From Acidobacteriaceae bacterium (GTDB lineage: Bacteria; Acidobacteriota; Terriglobia; Terriglobales; Acidobacteriaceae): a DNA stretch of 64,000 nucleotides. The translations under genes and the position numbers were made by a program. The notes under the pieces are model-generated. The model worked only from the letters and a program-made list of their open reading frames with translations, searched no databases and was not told where the DNA came from. Each line of letters starts with the position of its first letter. Position 1 is the stretch's first letter. The stretch covers positions 37,818-101,817 of the forward strand of contig DAIDLI010000080.1 in NCBI GenBank assembly GCA_027449545.1, given 5' to 3'. Of the stretch, positions 11,101 to 19,985 are shown one piece after another.

Positions 11101-14100
11101 CGGTGACCTCGACGACTCAGATTACCGCAACCTCGGGCGGAGCAGCGATTCTGAACACCGGGAGCGTGACCTTGAAGTCCGCCCTCGGGGTGGCAACCGA
11201 CAGCGCCGGAAATCTGTACGTTGTAGACAACGACAACAGTGACGTAGTGAAGATAACCACGGCTGGCGTCGCCAGTGTCCTGAATATCGGGGCGCCGGGA
11301 GGCGTAAGCCTGAAGTATCCGCAGGGGATAGCGATCGACGGGACGGGCAATCTCTACATCGTGGATACGGGCAACAACCGCATTGTCGAGTTTTCCGCCG
11401 GAGGTACGGCGAGTGTAGTGAATATCGGCTCTCCCGGCGGCATGAGCCTGAATTATCCAGAAAACATCGCCGCAGATAGCAAAGGGAACATCTATGTCAC
11501 GGATAATGCGAACAACCGGGTCGTAGAGGTGCCGGCGGGAGGTGCTGCGACGGTAGTCAATATCGGGACTGTGGCCGGCACAGGCATCAGTGATCCTACC
11601 GGAATCGCGGTGGACAGCGCAGGCAATCTCTATATAGCGGACGAGGGCAATTACCGCATCGTCAAAGTGGATAGCGCCGGAACACCGACCGTGGTGAGCA
11701 CAGGAACTCTGAGCATTGAGCCACAAGGAATCGCTACCGACAGTGCCGGAAACATCTATATCGCGGACAGCGGCAGCAGCCGCGTGGTCGAAGTGACAGC
11801 GGCTGGTGCCGCCGAAGTGCTGACCATCGTCCTCCCACCAAATTCACTTGGCTGTCCAGGCACTGGCTTGTGTGAACCTTTTGGCGTGGCTACGGATCAG
11901 ATGGGCGACATCTTTGTTTCGGATAACGGCTATGGCAATGTGGTCAAGGTGACGACGGCAGGTTCGCAGGCTCTTGGCCAGGCCGCAGTAGGTTCGGCGG
12001 GGACTCCGGTTGTCGTGAGCTTCACCATCGATGGCTACGGCGGCGACAGCTACACTCCGGCCTTTCAAATGAATCTTGGCAAGGAGGCGACCGTGGGTTC
12101 GGTCACCTGTACGGGCGGGCCTGCTCCCGAGATATGCAGCGCGCCCGTGACGTTCAAGCCGGCCTATCCGGGGCTGCGTGAAGACGCAGTGAATGTGCTT
12201 GATCCGACAAGCGGCAATACCCTGTTGGGGGAAACCCTGGTATACGGTACTGGCACGGGTCCCCAGGCTGCGTTTGCCCCGGGGACAGTCTCCGCAGTGA
12301 ATCTGGGCAGTTTGACGGTCATGCCCCAAGGTACAGCCGTGGATCCCGCCGGCAATCTGTATATCGCGGATACGGGCAATAGCCGCGTGGTCCGTGTATC
12401 GGCTACGGGAACGGCAAGCGTTGTGGATACTGGCACTCTGACCCTGGGCTCCCCTCAGGGAGTCGCGGTAGACGGTGCTGGAACCCTATACGTTGCCGAT
12501 ACGGGGAACAACCGCGTGGTCAAGGTGACTGCTGCCGGCGTGGTCAGCACCGTCAGCACAGGCACCCTGAGCGTCGATCCACAGGGGATTGCTGTCGATG
12601 GGGCTGGAACTATTTACTTCACCGACGGTGCCAACCGAATCGTGAAGGTCACCGCTTCCGGGGCTGTAAGTACGCTCACCGCGGGGAGCCTCAATCTCGC
12701 CTACGCCTACGGGATCGCAGTCGATGCCCAAGGCAATGTGTATGTTGCCAACCAGGGCCAGAACAACATCGTCGAAATCCCGGCATCTGGCGCCGCGAGC
12801 GTTGTCAACACCGGGAATCTGACGCTCAGCCCCGCCAATGGCGTGGCCGTAGACAGCGCAGGGGACGTGTACATCGCGGACTCCGGAAACAATCGCATCG
12901 TCGAGGTGACGCCATCCGGCAACGCAAGCGTATTGGACATCGGAACTCCCGGAGGCAATGGCTTTGGCGATCCATACGGCATCACCGTAGATGGCGCGGG
13001 GAACCTCTACATTGCGGACTACGGAAACAATCGCGTTGTCCAACTCGCTCAGGCACAGGCGTTACCACTCGGCTTTGCTTCGACCAATGTAGGCAGCACC
13101 AGCAGTGACAGCCCGAAGGCTGTAACCCTGCAGAACATTGGCAATCAGGCGTTGAACATCTCGGGAGTGACAACTGCCACAACCGGACAGACGACCAGCA
13201 GCTTTAACCTGAGTGGTTCGGGAACCACTTGCACAACGACGACGGCGCTCGCTCCAGGGGCAACCTGCGCGGTAAGCGTCGCATTCCAGCCGCTCATCGG
13301 AGGCGCATTGAGCGGAACCGTGAACCTGACGGACAACAGCTTGAATGCCGTCGCGCCCAACAATGTGCAGCAAATCTCCCTGAGCGGCACGGGCGTCATG
13401 CTGGTGCCGGCGGTGAAGGTAAACCCGTCAGCATCCAGCATCACGACGGCGCAGGCGCTGAACATCACCGTCTCTGTAAGCGGCGCCAATGGCAGTCCGG
13501 TGCCCACCGGATCGGTAACTGTAAGTGGCGGAGGTTACACTTCGGCGTCTGTCACCCTAACCAGCGGTGCAGCTACGGTCAGCGTTCCTGCGGATTCGTT
13601 GAGCGTGGGGACCGATGTGCTCACTGCCACCTATACTCCCGACGCCGGCAGCTCATCCATCTATAGCAGTGCCAGCGGAACTGCCTCGGTAACCGTTACC
13701 GCGGCGCTCGCCGCCGCAACCGTTACGGTGACACCGTCGGCTGCCACCATAACTGACGAGCAGACCGATAGTGTGACAGTCTCTGTCGCCGGTGCCTCCG
13801 GGCAGCCGATGCCGACCGGAACCGTCACGCTGGCAAGCGGGTCCTACAACGCGCAGCAGTCGCTCAGCGGCGGTTCGGCCAAGTTCACGATACCTGCGGG
13901 TGCGCTGAGCGGCGGGGCGGATACGCTGACTGCGGCCTATTCGGGCGACACGGCCTATGCCCCTGGAAGCGGCACCGCGACAGTGACGGTATCTGCGGTT
14001 GCGATTTCAGCGCCGGCTCCGCCGGCTGTTAACCCGGGCAGCAGCGCTACTGCAACGGCAACCCTCTCCGCTGGGAGCACTTACTCAGGAAGCATGACTC

Positions 14101-14543
14101 TCAGTTGTAGTCTGACTAGTTCTCCGACTGGTGCGCAAAGCCTTCCGACGTGTAATCTCAATCCCACGAGTGTTACGCTTACCGCTGGCGGAAGCGCCAC
14201 TACAGTTCTAACCGTGGCGACAAAAGCAGCCTCCAACACTGCCTCACTGGATCCCTTCGCCACGGATATATGGAAACTTGGCGGCGGCGGCACCGTGGTG
14301 GCGTTCGTGCTGCTGTTTGGGATTCCATCGCGCCGGCGCCGCTGGATTGCAATGATCGTGCTCTGTGGTACGGTCTTCACAGCGGGAGTCGTTGCCTGCG
14401 GCGGGGGTGGCAGTTCGCAATCTTCTTCCCCTCCAACTGTCCCCGCAACCACAGCAGGCAATTACACCTTTACCATCACCGGGACAGACTCGAGCAACGC
14501 GAAGATTACGACCTCGGTCAATGTAATCATTGCGGTGCAGTAG
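8112..14543 (+). CDS. Giant (2143 aa) secreted NHL-repeat / Ig-like / choice-of-anchor-D mosaic protein with C-terminal membrane anchor
   Basis: Many SAGNLYIADTGNNRI / AGNGTAGYSGDGGPA NHL repeats, TVTPSAATITDEQ..PTGTVTL Ig-like repeats, TM plus basic cluster FVLLFGIPSRRRRW near C-terminus; GTG start. Confidence 0.9.
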   Translation: MKRKILFSSVIGIFVMALYACAPNARAAAPATPNPQTISSGVATALPTKEIRLEALHRLASRSLRRQALARPMSTASGYGTGILSTIAGGAFNQDGGLALNVGVGSPEGIAQDSSGNTYVAAPGFNEVLKIDSSGKITVVAGNGTGGYSGDGGPGNKAALNSPSALALDNAGNLYISDTSNSVIRKLNLSSGIITTIAGEGPTNTITTCQNSADIVGDGCPATQAALGQVYGLAFNATTGILYLADGGFGLVRQIDATGTMTAVAGAFQGGPGCANQVDAYADGCPATSATLLFPIGLAFDRSGRLYISDAGTNLIRMVQVGSSNPIISVVAGQANQTGTPESGYSGDGGPATSALLYEPGSVVIDSYDNLYFVDSGNSVLRRISNGVISTIAGTGEVFGFAGDGGPATSARLSVNYISGLAIDPLTGTLSFADTGNERIRQVLPNGNVQTVAGNGYQNYFGSGGPANLAGIGNPYGIAEDKAGNLYIADDNNIVWRVNAGAGVITTFAGTGAIGYTGDGGPAASAALSFPEGLAVDSAGNVLIADTGNSAIREVNAATGIITTVAGGLGPKPTVCAAATDSIGDGCPAAQASLSVPYAVAIDGAGDLYIADSGHEVIREISAASGLISTVAGTPGTAGYSGDGGAATSATLRFPGAVVLDSSGNLYIADTNNNVIRQVSPSTGAIQTIAGNGIYGYGGDGGPATSAMLADPHGVAIDSAGNLYFADSYNNVLREVDSTGTITTIAGNGTAGFSGDGGPAAQGEISIPWGLLIDNGGNLIFADNNNSRVRRISMSAAPVAPAVTVTASASTITSAQGLSVSVAVSGSGTATPTGSVILSSGSYTSTAAVLSSGSATIDIPAGVLAAGTDTLTATYTPDLSSSSAYTSATGTASVTVTAAYKTMLTPTVAVSPSATSISATQELSVAATVSGGSGNPTPTGTVTVSSGSYNSGPVALTNGSASIDIQPGMLSGGNDTLTASYNGDVNYNTATGTASVTVTSTTQITATSGGAAILNTGSVTLKSALGVATDSAGNLYVVDNDNSDVVKITTAGVASVLNIGAPGGVSLKYPQGIAIDGTGNLYIVDTGNNRIVEFSAGGTASVVNIGSPGGMSLNYPENIAADSKGNIYVTDNANNRVVEVPAGGAATVVNIGTVAGTGISDPTGIAVDSAGNLYIADEGNYRIVKVDSAGTPTVVSTGTLSIEPQGIATDSAGNIYIADSGSSRVVEVTAAGAAEVLTIVLPPNSLGCPGTGLCEPFGVATDQMGDIFVSDNGYGNVVKVTTAGSQALGQAAVGSAGTPVVVSFTIDGYGGDSYTPAFQMNLGKEATVGSVTCTGGPAPEICSAPVTFKPAYPGLREDAVNVLDPTSGNTLLGETLVYGTGTGPQAAFAPGTVSAVNLGSLTVMPQGTAVDPAGNLYIADTGNSRVVRVSATGTASVVDTGTLTLGSPQGVAVDGAGTLYVADTGNNRVVKVTAAGVVSTVSTGTLSVDPQGIAVDGAGTIYFTDGANRIVKVTASGAVSTLTAGSLNLAYAYGIAVDAQGNVYVANQGQNNIVEIPASGAASVVNTGNLTLSPANGVAVDSAGDVYIADSGNNRIVEVTPSGNASVLDIGTPGGNGFGDPYGITVDGAGNLYIADYGNNRVVQLAQAQALPLGFASTNVGSTSSDSPKAVTLQNIGNQALNISGVTTATTGQTTSSFNLSGSGTTCTTTTALAPGATCAVSVAFQPLIGGALSGTVNLTDNSLNAVAPNNVQQISLSGTGVMLVPAVKVNPSASSITTAQALNITVSVSGANGSPVPTGSVTVSGGGYTSASVTLTSGAATVSVPADSLSVGTDVLTATYTPDAGSSSIYSSASGTASVTVTAALAAATVTVTPSAATITDEQTDSVTVSVAGASGQPMPTGTVTLASGSYNAQQSLSGGSAKFTIPAGALSGGADTLTAAYSGDTAYAPGSGTATVTVSAVAISAPAPPAVNPGSSATATATLSAGSTYSGSMTLSCSLTSSPTGAQSLPTCNLNPTSVTLTAGGSATTVLTVATKAASNTASLDPFATDIWKLGGGGTVVAFVLLFGIPSRRRRWIAMIVLCGTVFTAGVVACGGGGSSQSSSPPTVPATTAGNYTFTITGTDSSNAKITTSVNVIIAVQ

Positions 14544-15265
14544 CCATGCGCTCAAGTTCGGGCTACGCGGTGCTGGACGCTCCACATGGGAGCGCCAGCA
14601 CCGGAATTCCTCGACCTATTATCCGGGTTTCACGCAAGGGGCGCTTTTTGCAGGAAATTTCGGTCAACGGCTGCCTCGCACCGACGTTCATCGAAGTCTG
14701 AACGGCGCTTGCTCGTTCACCTCGAGCAACACGGCCGTCGGTTCGGTCGACGCGACGAGCCGTATGGATCGATGGACGGAATCCGCCAAGATCGGGATTT
14801 ATATTGTCTTGACGACAGCCACCCATTCGGCTGCGTAGCTGCCACCGACATCGATGAGATTAGTGCGACTGCCGGGCAGCCAGTACGCACTCTCCTGTCA
14901 ATCCTCGCAGTACCTCGAAGACGGCTGCGAGACCTGCGTCGTCACGGAAATTAAGGATGACGTTGTTACCTGAATTATGCACGGTCCGCTCATGGAGTGC
15001 GACGAAGCTTCCGGCGTTTATGTCTTGGAGCAGTCCCCCGACTGCAACGCCTGAGCGAGGCCGAAGAACCCTCTGTCTTTGAGCCGTGAGGCATTGCTGC
15101 TCCATCCCGCCGGCGCTTGGGGTGCGAGAGCAGGATAGGGCGGTGCAAGGAGAGCAACGGCAAAGAGCCGAGGGGGTCCTGCGGAGAGGGCCATGCCGGC
15201 AATCTACCGCGTTCAACCGCCCTCCCCCCATCTATTCTTTTTCTCCGGCGGATTCGCCGGGATGC

Positions 15266-16726
15266 TTATGCTTCCCCGGTTTCGCGCAGCAGGTCCTCCA
15301 TCCGTTTCTGAAGCTGCTCGACGATGGGACGGTAGCCAGGATCGCCATACAGGTTGTGGAGTTCGTGCGGATCGTTGCGGAGATCAAACAACTCCCATTC
15401 CGGCGGATTTTCTTCGTAATACTCGATCAATTTATAGCGTTCGGTTCGGACTCCATGATTCTTGGGCACCATATTGACCGACGGATAATCGTAGAAGGAA
15501 TACAGCCAGTCCGTGCGCCACTTCGCGGCGCCGCCCTGCAGCAGGGGAACGATGCTTTGGCCCTGCATGTGAGCGGGAATAGGACAGCCGGCAAGATCGA
15601 GAATGGTCGGCGCCAGGTCGATGTTGAGTACCATGCGGTCGAGGATCGTGCCTGCAGGGATGCGCTTCGGGTAGCGAATATTCAGCGGGATGCGAATGGA
15701 GGGCTCATACATCAGACGCTTATCGATACAGTGCCATTCCCCGAGAAAGTATCCGTGATCTGAGGTGGTGACAACCGCGGTATCGTCCAGGCAGCCGGAG
15801 TTTTCAAGCGTGCGAAGCAGACGGCCGAGGTACTCGTCTCCTGCCACCGTATTCGCATTGTGACTCTTCACGATCTGCTCCAGGGTGGCGCAATACTCGA
15901 ACGTCCCAACTTTATTACTGGCATTGGCAACCGCATTGGGTCTGCCGGGATAACCCAGCAGGTCATCATTGAATGTCTCGGGCTCAGAGACAAAGACACC
16001 GTCATACAGCCCTTGAAGGCGACGCGGCCGAATGCCCTCTCCGTGAGGAACTTTGAGCCATACAAACAGACAAAATGGCTTATCGTGATCCTCCTGCAAC
16101 CACCGGACTGCAGCGTCGACAACCAAGTCATCCAGATAGCCGTGATATGGCTTATCCGGGCCGATATGGCCGTTCCGCCCCTCTGCAATTTGAGGATTCA
16201 GGTACGGCTGCTGCTGGAGATAGCCAAAATAGTAATCCCAGTAATGATCGCGAAGCGCGCCCTGGATGTGCGATTTTCCGCAGAATGCCACCTCGTAGCC
16301 GGCCTCATGAAGGAAGTCGGACAGGATCTCGATGCCGGGGTTGAGCGGACGGTCGTTGTTGTCAATCACACCGTTCCTTTTTGAGTAGAGACCGGTCAGG
16401 AAGGACGCGCGGCTGGGCGCGCACAGCGCATTGGTGGCAAATGCGTTGTGGAACTGGGCCCCCTCTTGCGCGATGCGGTCCATGTTCGGCGTGCTCAGAA
16501 CGCTGCTGTTTCTGTTTTGATTCCAGGCCAGCGCGGACGCCGCATGTTCCGTCATGCAGCTCAACTGATCGAGCCGCTGTCCGTCGGTCATGAAGATGAC
16601 AAAGTTGGGACGACGCAGGTCTTTCTGCTGCGGAGATGGCGCCGCATCGATACGTGGCGTCGCCGAGGCTCCGATTGCAGCAGCTCCAAGCTTCATGGCG
16701 TCGCGGCGAGTCAACAGATTGGGCAT
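15266..16726 (-). CDS. Sulfatase (alkaline phosphatase-fold), Tat-like signal
   Basis: NFVIFMTDGQRLDQLSC; formylglycine motif NALCAPSRASFLTG (C-x-P-S-R); SDHGYFLGEWHCIDK; signal MPNLLTRRDAMKLGAAAIGASA. Confidence 0.93.
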   Translation of the reverse strand: MPNLLTRRDAMKLGAAAIGASATPRIDAAPSPQQKDLRRPNFVIFMTDGQRLDQLSCMTEHAASALAWNQNRNSSVLSTPNMDRIAQEGAQFHNAFATNALCAPSRASFLTGLYSKRNGVIDNNDRPLNPGIEILSDFLHEAGYEVAFCGKSHIQGALRDHYWDYYFGYLQQQPYLNPQIAEGRNGHIGPDKPYHGYLDDLVVDAAVRWLQEDHDKPFCLFVWLKVPHGEGIRPRRLQGLYDGVFVSEPETFNDDLLGYPGRPNAVANASNKVGTFEYCATLEQIVKSHNANTVAGDEYLGRLLRTLENSGCLDDTAVVTTSDHGYFLGEWHCIDKRLMYEPSIRIPLNIRYPKRIPAGTILDRMVLNIDLAPTILDLAGCPIPAHMQGQSIVPLLQGGAAKWRTDWLYSFYDYPSVNMVPKNHGVRTERYKLIEYYEENPPEWELFDLRNDPHELHNLYGDPGYRPIVEQLQKRMEDLLRETGEA

Positions 16727-16970
16727 GGGAATCCTCCGTGATGCTTCGATGGATTAGTTGCGAACGATCTTTCCGGCTTGTCCCGGGGAGCGGGAACATG
16801 CCGCGCCCCGTACGGGCGATGCAGAAGTTGTCGCGCCTCCCATTGCAGCCACGCAAGGCCCCTTGGCCTTTCCGCGCGGCGGCAGCGGCTGGTCCCGCCG
16901 GTCCAAGGACCCGTCTTTCAACGCCCCAGTTTCTCTACGCAGACTACTCTTAATAACTCTATTCGTCTAC

Positions 16971-16998
16971 TTGACATGCTGTATATACATGTTACTAT
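16971..16998 (+). promoter_or_regulatory. Sigma70-like promoter (TTGACA-16-TACTAT) with palindrome TGTATATACA in the spacer
   Basis: TTGACAtgcTGTATATACAtgtTACTAT upstream of first DUF4855 gene. Confidence 0.6.
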
Positions 16999-17075
16999 GA
17001 CTCAACCCTTAGAGAGGGCCGCGGCTCGGCCCCTATCTTTTGAACGATTCGAGATTCTTCTCGGCGGAGGAAGTG

Positions 17076-18863
17076 ATGCGACAGGTTAACGCAATGTGTG
17101 GAATGTGCGTCCTAGCGGTAAGCGTGCTCTTTGGGATGAGCGCGCCATTGTTTGGGAGTTCGATATCAGCCTTGAACGGCGGAGACGCGGACTTGTCTGG
17201 AGCGCAAACCCAGGCTGACGTGAATCTCGCGCTTGGAAAACCGTATACAGTCGAGGACCCGTGGCTTGACCCGCAGTGGGTGCAAACGGAAAAGTCTCAC
17301 CCCGACCCCAACGGAACCAAACTGACCGACGGAGTCTACGGCGCCACGGCACTGGCGAACTTTGTCGGCTACCTGAGGGATGACTATCGCAATATCGACG
17401 TCGATCTCGGCGACATCCAGACCGTTCACACTATCTCGGCAGGATTTTTGCAGTGGGTGGGAGCAGGAATCTACTTCCCGGAAGAGGTCACTTTCTATCT
17501 TTCGTCGGATGGAACACACTGGGCTCGGATCGGCACGGCGCGAACCAAGATTCCGCTGGATACGACCACCAGCGCCAGCGGCAGCAGCACAATCTATCAG
17601 ACCTTCGCGCTTTCCGGTTTCCAATATGCGGCTCGCTACATTCGGGTCCACTTCCAGACCCACGTTTGGGTCTTCTGCGATGAAGTTCAGGCCTGGGGAT
17701 TGACGACGATCTCCGGCTCGGTGCCGTTCCCGCGGGTGACGAGGCCGGAGGTTACGCAGCCGCTTGGTTTCCCGCAACCCGGACCGCGCACCGGCGGCGC
17801 CTCCCAGCAGACGCTTATCTACAACGGCTACACCGCCAATAACACCAGCACCTGGACCGTCGCCGACTTTAAGCCATACGTCACCTACGTGGATGCAAGC
17901 GGAAACAGCAAGAGCATGCTCTTCGATAGTTTCCTCTTTCTTCCCGAGGGGACTGCGCCCTCCGGCAACAGCTTTGGGGCCGCTGGAAAGCCATCTGACC
18001 AGGCTGACTGGCAATATTACATCGACAATACCTTTGATCCGGTGAACCAGCTTACGGCGTTGAATGCGGCCGTGGCCAACGCGCACACGGACCTGCATAA
18101 CAACCTGACCCCACGCGTCGTCATCGCGATTCCTTATCCATCGCCGGCTCAGACACAATTTTCCAGCGGTGTGAACTTCAATCAGAGCCAGGTTGGAGAC
18201 CGCGTTGCGCTGCGCAATCGCTTCAATGCGATCAAATGGTATGTGGATTCGGTGATCCAGAACTGGAACTCGGCAGGTTATGAAAACCTCAGGTTCCTTG
18301 GTTTCTATTGGTATGACGAAAACATCGAGTATGGCAAGAGCACAATCGAGGTTCCACTGATCCAGCGCGTCGCGGAATATGTCCATTCGCGGGGATACAG
18401 GTTCTATTGGATTCCCGACTACCAGGGCCAAGGTTTCCAGATCTGGCAGAAGCTGGGATTCGATGTTACAAATATGCAGCCGAACTATTACACCGCGCCG
18501 GCGACTGTTCCCGCGCAGCGTCTCGCCGTGGCAGCTGCGATTGCCAAGCAGTACGGAATGGGAATTGAAATCGAGATGGACAACAATGTCTTAAACATGA
18601 CCCCGAGCGGCGCAACCTACCGCGGGAAAGTACAAAGCTACTTCAGCTATGGAAGCACCGAGGGATATAAGGGTATGTTCTGCAATTGGTATCAGGGCAT
18701 TCGGACGCTTGAAGATGCATCCCAAAGCACGAATGCGGCACCGCATGCGATCTATGACTCGGCGGAACAGTGGATGATGCCGACCTACCAATGGACGCAA
18801 CGCCGAGACGGCCGCTGGAACGCCGGCGAGCCGGATGGAATGGGGGATCAGCAGGAACGGTGA
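17076..18863 (+). CDS. DUF4855-type protein with N-terminal discoidin-like module (putative glycan-active enzyme), copy 1
   Basis: YLRDDYRNIDVDLGDIQTVHTIS...EEVTFYLSSDGTHWARIG module; TIM-barrel-like LGFYWYDENIEYGKSTIEVPLIQRVAEYVHSRGYRFYWIPDYQGQGF; ATG after GGCGGAGGAAG RBS. Confidence 0.8.
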   Translation: MRQVNAMCGMCVLAVSVLFGMSAPLFGSSISALNGGDADLSGAQTQADVNLALGKPYTVEDPWLDPQWVQTEKSHPDPNGTKLTDGVYGATALANFVGYLRDDYRNIDVDLGDIQTVHTISAGFLQWVGAGIYFPEEVTFYLSSDGTHWARIGTARTKIPLDTTTSASGSSTIYQTFALSGFQYAARYIRVHFQTHVWVFCDEVQAWGLTTISGSVPFPRVTRPEVTQPLGFPQPGPRTGGASQQTLIYNGYTANNTSTWTVADFKPYVTYVDASGNSKSMLFDSFLFLPEGTAPSGNSFGAAGKPSDQADWQYYIDNTFDPVNQLTALNAAVANAHTDLHNNLTPRVVIAIPYPSPAQTQFSSGVNFNQSQVGDRVALRNRFNAIKWYVDSVIQNWNSAGYENLRFLGFYWYDENIEYGKSTIEVPLIQRVAEYVHSRGYRFYWIPDYQGQGFQIWQKLGFDVTNMQPNYYTAPATVPAQRLAVAAAIAKQYGMGIEIEMDNNVLNMTPSGATYRGKVQSYFSYGSTEGYKGMFCNWYQGIRTLEDASQSTNAAPHAIYDSAEQWMMPTYQWTQRRDGRWNAGEPDGMGDQQER

Positions 18864-19089
18864 TACCACCTGCCGGCCTCCGGACGATCCCGGTCCCATG
18901 AAAAGTGCCGGGTGCTCCACGTTCTCACAAGCAGGAACCTGAAGCATCTGGCACTCACTTTTTTGCGGAGCCAAATCTCGCCCGCAGTTCGCTTGGCGCG
19001 GATGTCACGGCTGTAGTTGAAAGTAAAGCGGCGGTTCGACCCGGCTCTGCAAGAATCGGGTTGCTCAACCTTTTACAAGGAGAACCGCC

Positions 19090-19675
19090 GTGCAGAAAGC
19101 CTATCGCACCATCCGCGAGCAAGGGAAAACCAACGAACAAGAACTGGCCAGCTTGGTGATCAAGAACGGGCAGGGACTGTTGCCCATGGTGGCTCTGATC
19201 GAGCAGTGCCAGGTGGCCTGTGACCAGCTGATCGACATGACCGGCCGCGCCGCCATCCAGGCGGTGTTGCAACTGTCGGCCATGGAAGCCGCGGGCGGCC
19301 CGCAGCAGCAGAGAAAACGGCGCCCCATCGACGTGATTTTCTACGGTCGCCAGGCGGCCCAGGTGCTTCTGAGCGACCGCAACTGGGAAATCCAGCGGCC
19401 GCGCTTGCGGACTAAGAGAGCACGCAGCCAGGAAGTGGAAGTTCCGGTCTACACCGCCATGCAAAATCCAGTTCCGATGAGCAAGCGTATGCTGGACATC
19501 CTGATGTACGGGATTTCCACGCGCAACTACAAGCAGGTCAATCCCACAGATGGCGGAGACCTCCGGCGTGTCGCATTCGGCGGTGAGCCAATGTTTTCCA
19601 CGTGCGAATCGAAACTTGCCCGCTTCCGCGCAGGTGGACAAATTGACTCAACCTGCAGGTCAGCATGCCTTTGAG
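19090..19675 (+). pseudogene. Frameshifted remnant of IS256/Mutator-type transposase
   Basis: MQKAYRTIREQGKTNEQELASLVIKNGQGLLP...MSKRMLDILMYGISTRNYKQV, then continuation MAETSGVSHSAVSQ only in another frame (from 19550); C-terminal catalytic part absent. Confidence 0.65.
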
Positions 19676-19886
19676 TTAGCCCGGGGCGCGGTGGACAAAT
19701 TGTCGGTCATGCCCATGATCAGGTGCCTGGATGCGCTCTTTTCGGGCCTTTTCGAGCCGCGAGTGTTGCTCGGGCCCCAGCAACTGAGTCTACTTGATCC
19801 AACCGATTGGAAAGTCTGCAGAACTGCTGCTGGGGGCACTACACAGAACTGCCCGCTGCGGCCAAACGGGGCCGCATGAAGTCTAC

Positions 19887-19914
19887 CTGACTACCTGTCT
19901 ATACATGTTATCAT
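19887..19914 (+). promoter_or_regulatory. Promoter (CTGACT-16-TATCAT) with CTGTCTATACATG in spacer
   Basis: CTGACTacCTGTCTATACATGtTATCAT upstream of second DUF4855 gene; aligns with 16971 and 29427 elements. Confidence 0.6.
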
Positions 19915-19985
19915 AACTTCGAACTACGAATGCGGTGCGATCAGGTCTTGCGCGGGAATATCAGAGGACTTGATTGGCAGGGAAC

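Noticed and set aside
10572-11726. 384-aa and similar ORFs antisense to the NHL/Ig protein
   Set aside because: Repetitive frames mirror the sense repeats; no independent coding signal.
8112-14543. Periodic repeats considered as a CRISPR array
   Set aside because: Degenerate, in-frame, coding for NHL repeats; no identical short repeats with unique spacers.
17166-18431. 421-aa ORF antisense to DUF4855 copy 1
   Set aside because: Opposite a strongly conserved gene whose paralogue supports the sense frame; no signal peptide or motif.
19641-19705. GTGGACAAATTG direct repeats as IS target-site duplication
   Set aside because: Both copies lie inside or just after the transposase remnant rather than flanking it, and no terminal inverted repeats were identified.
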